A stretch of DNA of 7,822 nt from Geminicoccaceae bacterium (lineage in GTDB: Bacteria > Pseudomonadota > Alphaproteobacteria > Geminicoccales > Geminicoccaceae): the NCBI GenBank assembly GCA_020446285.1, contig JAGREZ010000523.1, forward strand, positions 1 to 7,822. Reading direction: 5' to 3'. Positions 4,743 to 7,822 of the stretch are shown here, piece after piece (within the stretch, counting starts at the first letter, position 1; every line of letters starts with the position of its first letter). The position numbers were made by a program, and so were the translations under genes. The notes under the pieces were generated by a model. That model had not been told where the DNA came from, searched no databases, and was given only the letters and a program-made list of their open reading frames with translations.

Positions 4743-7529
4743 TCATGCAGCCGACTCGAAAAGGTCATCCATCGCCCGGTTCGTTCCCAGTATCCGGATG
4801 ATTTCGGTGCAGGTTGGCTTGTAGACCGGTTTGTCGCCGCTGACCCAGGCATCGACCGTGGCGGGTTCGACATCGAGATCGTGCGCCAGTTGCTGGCGAT
4901 GATGCCGCACGGACATGTCCGTGTCCGCTGCCAGCGATGCCACATTGGCTCTCGCATGATGATACCGTTCGGCGAGTGCCTCCGCCAGCGGTCCGGGCAG
5001 GGCGAAGAATTTCATGGACGATCTGTCCTCAACCTGTCCGCAAAGACCGGATATGGTGGTCGACAGTTCGTCCGCCAGCGTTTCGGCAACGAGTTCGGGA
5101 ATGGGCTCGTCGAGTTCGCGCCAGGCCCGCACGACGGATTCATCGACGTCGAGTCGCGCGGCAATGCTGGCCGCGTCCGGATAGCTGCTGCCGCGCATGG
5201 CCTTGCGCAAACCATGCGCCCAGAGTGGCGAATGCTGCGTGGTCGCCTTGTAGAAACGGCTGAAACGTTCATCCAGCAATTCGACCAGCGCCCACTGATG
5301 GTCGCTGTCGACCGGATTCCTGAGGTCGCGCCAGTCTTCGACCGTCTTCTCGGAGACACCGAGCGAACGGGCGATGCTCGTGACATTGTGCCGGGAGCCG
5401 ATGCGCTGCAGATAGGGCTTGAGCCCCGTCGCGTTGCGCTTCGGCCCGCGATTTTCCGTGCCGGGTCCGAGACTGCTGAAGAGATCGCCACGCGAAACGC
5501 CCAGCCAGCCGACGAGCCGATCCTGCATCTCGGGTATGACGGGATCCTTGAGCATCAACCACCGGTCGATCTGTGTGATGCTGCGTCCGATCTGCCGCGC
5601 GCAATCCTCTTCCGTGGTCCCCTTGATGTCGAGCGCCTGCTTGAGCCCGGTCGCCCAGAGATCACGACGATGGACCTCGACCAGCCAGGCCTCGCCCTTC
5701 GATTGTATGGCCTGCAGAACCTGCCACGACATCAGCCCGCTGAAGAGCCCCAGCACCGCAAGGATCGGAATGTTGACACCGGAACGCAGGGCCTCCGCAA
5801 GCCCCTCGGAGCCGAGAGCCACCTGACCCGTCTTGTAGAGCAGGTAGACGGAAAACGCGACAACGGCGCCGAATACGGGACGGAATACATACCAGCCGAA
5901 CGGCATGTTCGTCGGTGCCTCGGTCGCCTGCGTCCCCCCTGCGTTCGACTGGCCGTGAATGAGCAGACGCAGGTTTCGCTGGATCATGTAGATGATGGAA
6001 CCGATGGCGCCGACGATCATCACCAGCATGATATCGAGGGTCTCGCGGCTGCTCACGGCCAGCGACCTGGGCGTGAATGGCAGGAAACTTCTCCAGCCGA
6101 AAAAGGACCAACTGCTGTTCAGCTGGCGGAAGTCCGTCAGCAGGAGATCGGCCTTGAAATTGCTCCTCGGCTCATCTCGCAGGAGACCGGCAATCTGGCC
6201 GATCCGGGAATCCTTCGCGAGCGCGTTGGTCATCATGGCGACCGCATCGCCGAGCTTGTTGAGCTGCTCGCTGAAGAGCTCGTCCGGCCGCAACCCCTGA
6301 TTGACATTCTCGCCGCCTCGCAAACGAATGTTCGCACGCTCGAAAGGAAGCGCCGTGATATTGTTCACGCTATCTTTCATGCGCGCCAATGCGTACATGA
6401 TTGTTTCAGCCTGTTCAAAACCTGGCATTGCAGTGCGCGTGGATGTTATTATATCATCAATTTGTTTGGCGAAATCCGAAATGTCTCTTTTGTATTCTTC
6501 ATTGTTCATTTCATTTTTTTTCTGTTCTTCTGGCGGCGGGATCAAATATTTCCCGACTACATCATCATACGCCCTGTTCAAACTTTCAATTTCCGTTTTC
6601 AAGGCAGACGGCTGTGCTTTTTCGACTCCCGTTTTCAAATCATCTATCAATTCTCTCAACGAATCGGCATGATTGCCAACGGCTTCGGGGTCATTGATCA
6701 AGATGGCAACGTTACCGGTCGCCAGATTTTCAAGTTCGTCTGTTTCCTGTTTCGCCGCATCCAGGAGTAGCTTGACGTTTTCGTTGTACGCTGGATCTTG
6801 TGTAATCCTGCTTTCCAGCTGGACGAACGCGTTTTTCAGCACAGTTGCGTCGATGCCGAATTTACTGAGCTTCCTGATGTCCTCGGGATCGCCGGAATTT
6901 GGCGGAACTTCGAATTCCTTGATGTTGGCGGCATATCTTTCAAAGTCATCGAGACTGCGCAACATCGCTACGCCGGGGAAGGCCTGTTCCACCCGATTGT
7001 TGAGCTCGCGGAAAGCAACATCCAGACGATCCCGGAAAGCCGGAAACAGATCCCTGATCGTGACGGGCTCCGCCGGAGCGTTGTCGCTTTCATCTGACTG
7101 CGAGGCGTCCGGCGCTTCGTCATCCGCGCCGGCGGTAAAGGTAACATTTTCAAAGCGCGCGAGCGATTCCGTCAGGATCCTGACCTCGTCCAGCCCAAGA
7201 GCGAGTGCACCGACCGGCAGCTCCTGTTCCAGCCTGCTCGGCAAGCCGCCATTCTGCTCCCCGATCTGTTCGAGGCGTATGATCACCGCGCGGGCGAGAT
7301 CCCGGTCTTCGCCACCGACGGTACGCAGTACGCGTTCCTGAAAGGATATGGCATCGAATAATGAGATGCAGATCGCAATGGAATAAACAACCATGCAAAG
7401 GAGAAAGAACGTCCCGAAACCACGCCATATCTTCCCGAGTCGTCGTTTGACGTATTCGGGCATGATGACCCGTGCCTGCTTCCGGTTCCCGGAAATCGTA
7501 TCAGTCCTGATATTGGCGCCTGCTGACAT
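4743..7529 (-). CDS. Large membrane protein with extracytoplasmic helical domain and cytosolic tail of four XRE-like HTH units
   Basis: Unrecognised family, 928 residues. Predicted topology: basic cytosolic N-terminus (1-36), TM1 ~37-60, extracytoplasmic region ~61-497, TM2 ~498-517, cytosolic loop ~518-549, TM3 ~550-570, TM4 ~586-607, cytosolic tail 608-928. Basic residues flank the cytosolic side of TM1, TM2 and TM4, as the positive-inside rule predicts. The extracytoplasmic part is rich in Leu, Glu, Asp, Lys and Arg helices with coiled-coil character (~215-330 and 343-450), lacks Cys, and has an acidic Ala/Asp/Ser/Pro linker at ~134-155. The tail holds four helix-turn-helix units anchored at Ala644, Ala720, Ala790 and Ala882. 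The ATG at 7529 is preceded by GGAGA with 7-base spacing; a second Met at residue 23 lacks a good ribosome site. The gene stands alone and converges on the catabolic operon, so no shared role is implied. Roles as a membrane-tethered regulator or RodZ-like scaffold are both possible. Confidence 0.85.
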   Translation of the reverse strand: MSAGANIRTDTISGNRKQARVIMPEYVKRRLGKIWRGFGTFFLLCMVVYSIAICISLFDAISFQERVLRTVGGEDRDLARAVIIRLEQIGEQNGGLPSRLEQELPVGALALGLDEVRILTESLARFENVTFTAGADDEAPDASQSDESDNAPAEPVTIRDLFPAFRDRLDVAFRELNNRVEQAFPGVAMLRSLDDFERYAANIKEFEVPPNSGDPEDIRKLSKFGIDATVLKNAFVQLESRITQDPAYNENVKLLLDAAKQETDELENLATGNVAILINDPEAVGNHADSLRELIDDLKTGVEKAQPSALKTEIESLNRAYDDVVGKYLIPPPEEQKKNEMNNEEYKRDISDFAKQIDDIITSTRTAMPGFEQAETIMYALARMKDSVNNITALPFERANIRLRGGENVNQGLRPDELFSEQLNKLGDAVAMMTNALAKDSRIGQIAGLLRDEPRSNFKADLLLTDFRQLNSSWSFFGWRSFLPFTPRSLAVSSRETLDIMLVMIVGAIGSIIYMIQRNLRLLIHGQSNAGGTQATEAPTNMPFGWYVFRPVFGAVVAFSVYLLYKTGQVALGSEGLAEALRSGVNIPILAVLGLFSGLMSWQVLQAIQSKGEAWLVEVHRRDLWATGLKQALDIKGTTEEDCARQIGRSITQIDRWLMLKDPVIPEMQDRLVGWLGVSRGDLFSSLGPGTENRGPKRNATGLKPYLQRIGSRHNVTSIARSLGVSEKTVEDWRDLRNPVDSDHQWALVELLDERFSRFYKATTQHSPLWAHGLRKAMRGSSYPDAASIAARLDVDESVVRAWRELDEPIPELVAETLADELSTTISGLCGQVEDRSSMKFFALPGPLAEALAERYHHARANVASLAADTDMSVRHHRQQLAHDLDVEPATVDAWVSGDKPVYKPTCTEIIRILGTNRAMDDLFESAA
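4755..5660 (-). repeat. Four tandem divergent XRE/Cro-like HTH units in the C-terminal tail
   Basis: Residues ~624-925 of the membrane protein. Units span roughly 624-688, 700-762, 768-830 and 846-925. Each has Ala, then Ile/Leu at +3, Gly/Asp at +4, Ile/Val at +10, Trp at +13, Pro at +19 and Val/Ile at +20, counted from Ala644, Ala720, Ala790 and Ala882. Anchor spacing inside each unit is identical, while the units are 76, 70 and 92 residues apart. This is the pattern of helices 2-3 and the following turn in XRE/Cro proteins. The first and fourth units also show a typical ending (Leu-Gly-Val-X5-Leu-Phe and Leu-Gly-X7-Leu-Phe). The fourth unit is preceded by an extra segment (~863-880, Leu-Ala then Met-Ser-Val and Arg) that could be a degenerate fifth unit. 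Protein repeats only: the DNA copies are too diverged to align. Confidence 0.75.
6039..7349 (-). other. Predicted extracytoplasmic domain of the membrane protein
   Basis: Residues ~61-497, between TM1 and TM2. Mostly charged amphipathic helix with no recognised sensor fold (no clear PAS, Cache or HAMP pattern by eye) and no cysteine. Long helical runs suggest coiled coils or helical bundles. The acidic low-complexity linker at residues ~134-155 (bases 7065-7130) splits a small membrane-proximal part from the main part. The likely location is the periplasm if the host is Gram-negative. Confidence 0.6.
6514..6521 (-). repeat. Homopolymeric A8 tract inside the membrane-protein gene
   Basis: Eight A residues on the coding strand (T8 on +) encode Lys337, Lys338 and the first two bases of Asn339. 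Gain of one A puts TGA directly after the run; loss of one A gives TGA two codons later. Either slip would cut the protein inside its extracytoplasmic domain. It also reads as A AAA AAT in frame, a possible -1 slippery heptamer. Confidence 0.6.
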
Positions 7530-7536
7530 TGTTTCA

Positions 7537-7541
7537 TCTCC
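7537..7541 (-). promoter_or_regulatory. Shine-Dalgarno site of the large membrane-protein gene
   Basis: GGAGA on the minus strand, 7 bases before the ATG at 7529. This is a strong site and the reason for preferring that start over Met23. Confidence 0.75.
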
Positions 7542-7561
7542 AGGCTGTATGAATAAAGTAA

Positions 7562-7570
7562 TTTATAGCA
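7562..7570 (-). promoter_or_regulatory. Candidate extended -10 promoter for the membrane-protein gene
   Basis: On the minus strand TGC is followed directly by TATAAA, matching the extended -10 form TGN-TATAAT with one mismatch. It lies in a clearly AT-rich leader (about 7550-7600) just upstream of the ribosome site, which would give a 5' leader of roughly 25 bases. The -35 position at 17-bp spacing (TATCTT, 7585-7590) is poor. TTGACC at 7601-7606 resembles a -35 box but is too far from this -10 and too near to TAATAT. Unproven. Confidence 0.4.
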
Positions 7571-7822
7571 TTAAAATTGAGCGAAAGATATTATCCTTTC
7601 GGTCAAGTATCGGAAGGCGGCAGTCGAGCCGGGTCGCGGTCAGGGCACCGGAATCCGCCGACGAGCCGCCGGACAGCGTGACGAACAGCCACCGCCAGAC
7701 ACAGGCGAAAGTCCCGCCTTTCAAATGTGTTATGAGCGGCTGAAACGTGGTTTTCGACAAAGCGTCTTCTCAATTCGTCATCATCGCGTCACAAATGGGG
7801 GCGAACAAGCGGAAGGCGGCGG
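7571..7822. other. Upstream region without a convincing gene
   Basis: About 250 bp to the window edge. A 65-codon minus-strand frame (7563-7760) begins with TTG, lacks a ribosome site and runs into the candidate promoter, so it is not called. A weak 5-bp stem (AGGCG 7703-7707 with CGCCT 7715-7719) and an 11-base direct repeat (CGGAAGGCGGC at 7611-7621 and 7810-7820) are present. An ATG at 7795 opens a short plus-strand frame into the window end without a Shine-Dalgarno; it could be the start of a divergent gene, but 28 bases cannot decide it. Confidence 0.5.

Noticed and set aside
4881..6770. 629-codon open frame on the + strand opposite the membrane-protein gene
   Set aside because: It is antisense to a gene with coherent membrane helices, repeats and a strong ribosome site. 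Its translation is rich in Arg, His, Pro and Gln without domain structure, as expected of a mirror frame in GC-rich DNA.
7703..7719. Stem-loop AGGCG/CGCCT as an intrinsic terminator
   Set aside because: Only 5 bp with a 7-base loop and no T-run; easily chance in this composition.
7563..7760. 65-codon minus-strand frame
   Set aside because: TTG start, no Shine-Dalgarno, no domain, and it ends within the AT-rich leader of the membrane gene.

Overview
This is a GC-rich bacterial window with tightly packed genes. Codon use, CUT1-type transporter gene order and protein style suggest an alphaproteobacterium (inference, no marker gene present). It has two parts that meet tail to tail around base 4711-4742.

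Bases 1-4710 (+ strand) look like one catabolic operon, entered partway. In order it holds a MalF/UgpA-type permease (5' end outside the window), a MalG/UgpE-type permease overlapping it by ATGA, a UgpC/MsmX/MalK-type ATPase, an enolase-superfamily sugar-acid dehydratase (mandelate racemase subgroup), and an RraA-like class II pyruvate aldolase. The gaps are 24, 38 and 26 bp, so cotranscription is likely. The simplest reading is uptake of a sugar or sugar acid, dehydration of an aldonate to a 2-keto-3-deoxy acid, and retro-aldol cleavage to pyruvate plus an aldehyde. The solute-binding protein and any regulator would lie upstream. The substrate cannot be named from sequence.

Bases 4743-7529 (- strand) hold a single 928-residue gene that I do not recognise as a named family. 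The predicted protein has a short basic cytosolic N-terminus, one membrane helix, a ~435-residue extracytoplasmic, mostly helical domain, three more membrane helices, and a ~320-residue cytosolic tail. The tail holds four XRE/Cro-like helix-turn-helix units. All four share A-X12-W-X5-P-[V/I] with no indels between the anchors. This is the most unusual object in the window. It may be a membrane-tethered one-component sensor, or a RodZ-like scaffold whose helix-turn-helix folds bind protein rather than DNA. Its extracytoplasmic domain contains an AT-rich island with an 8-A run.

Bases 7530-7822 contain the leader of that gene (strong Shine-Dalgarno and a plausible extended -10 promoter) and roughly 220 bp in which I find no convincing gene. 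No RNA genes, insertion sequences, CRISPR arrays or intrinsic terminators were seen.
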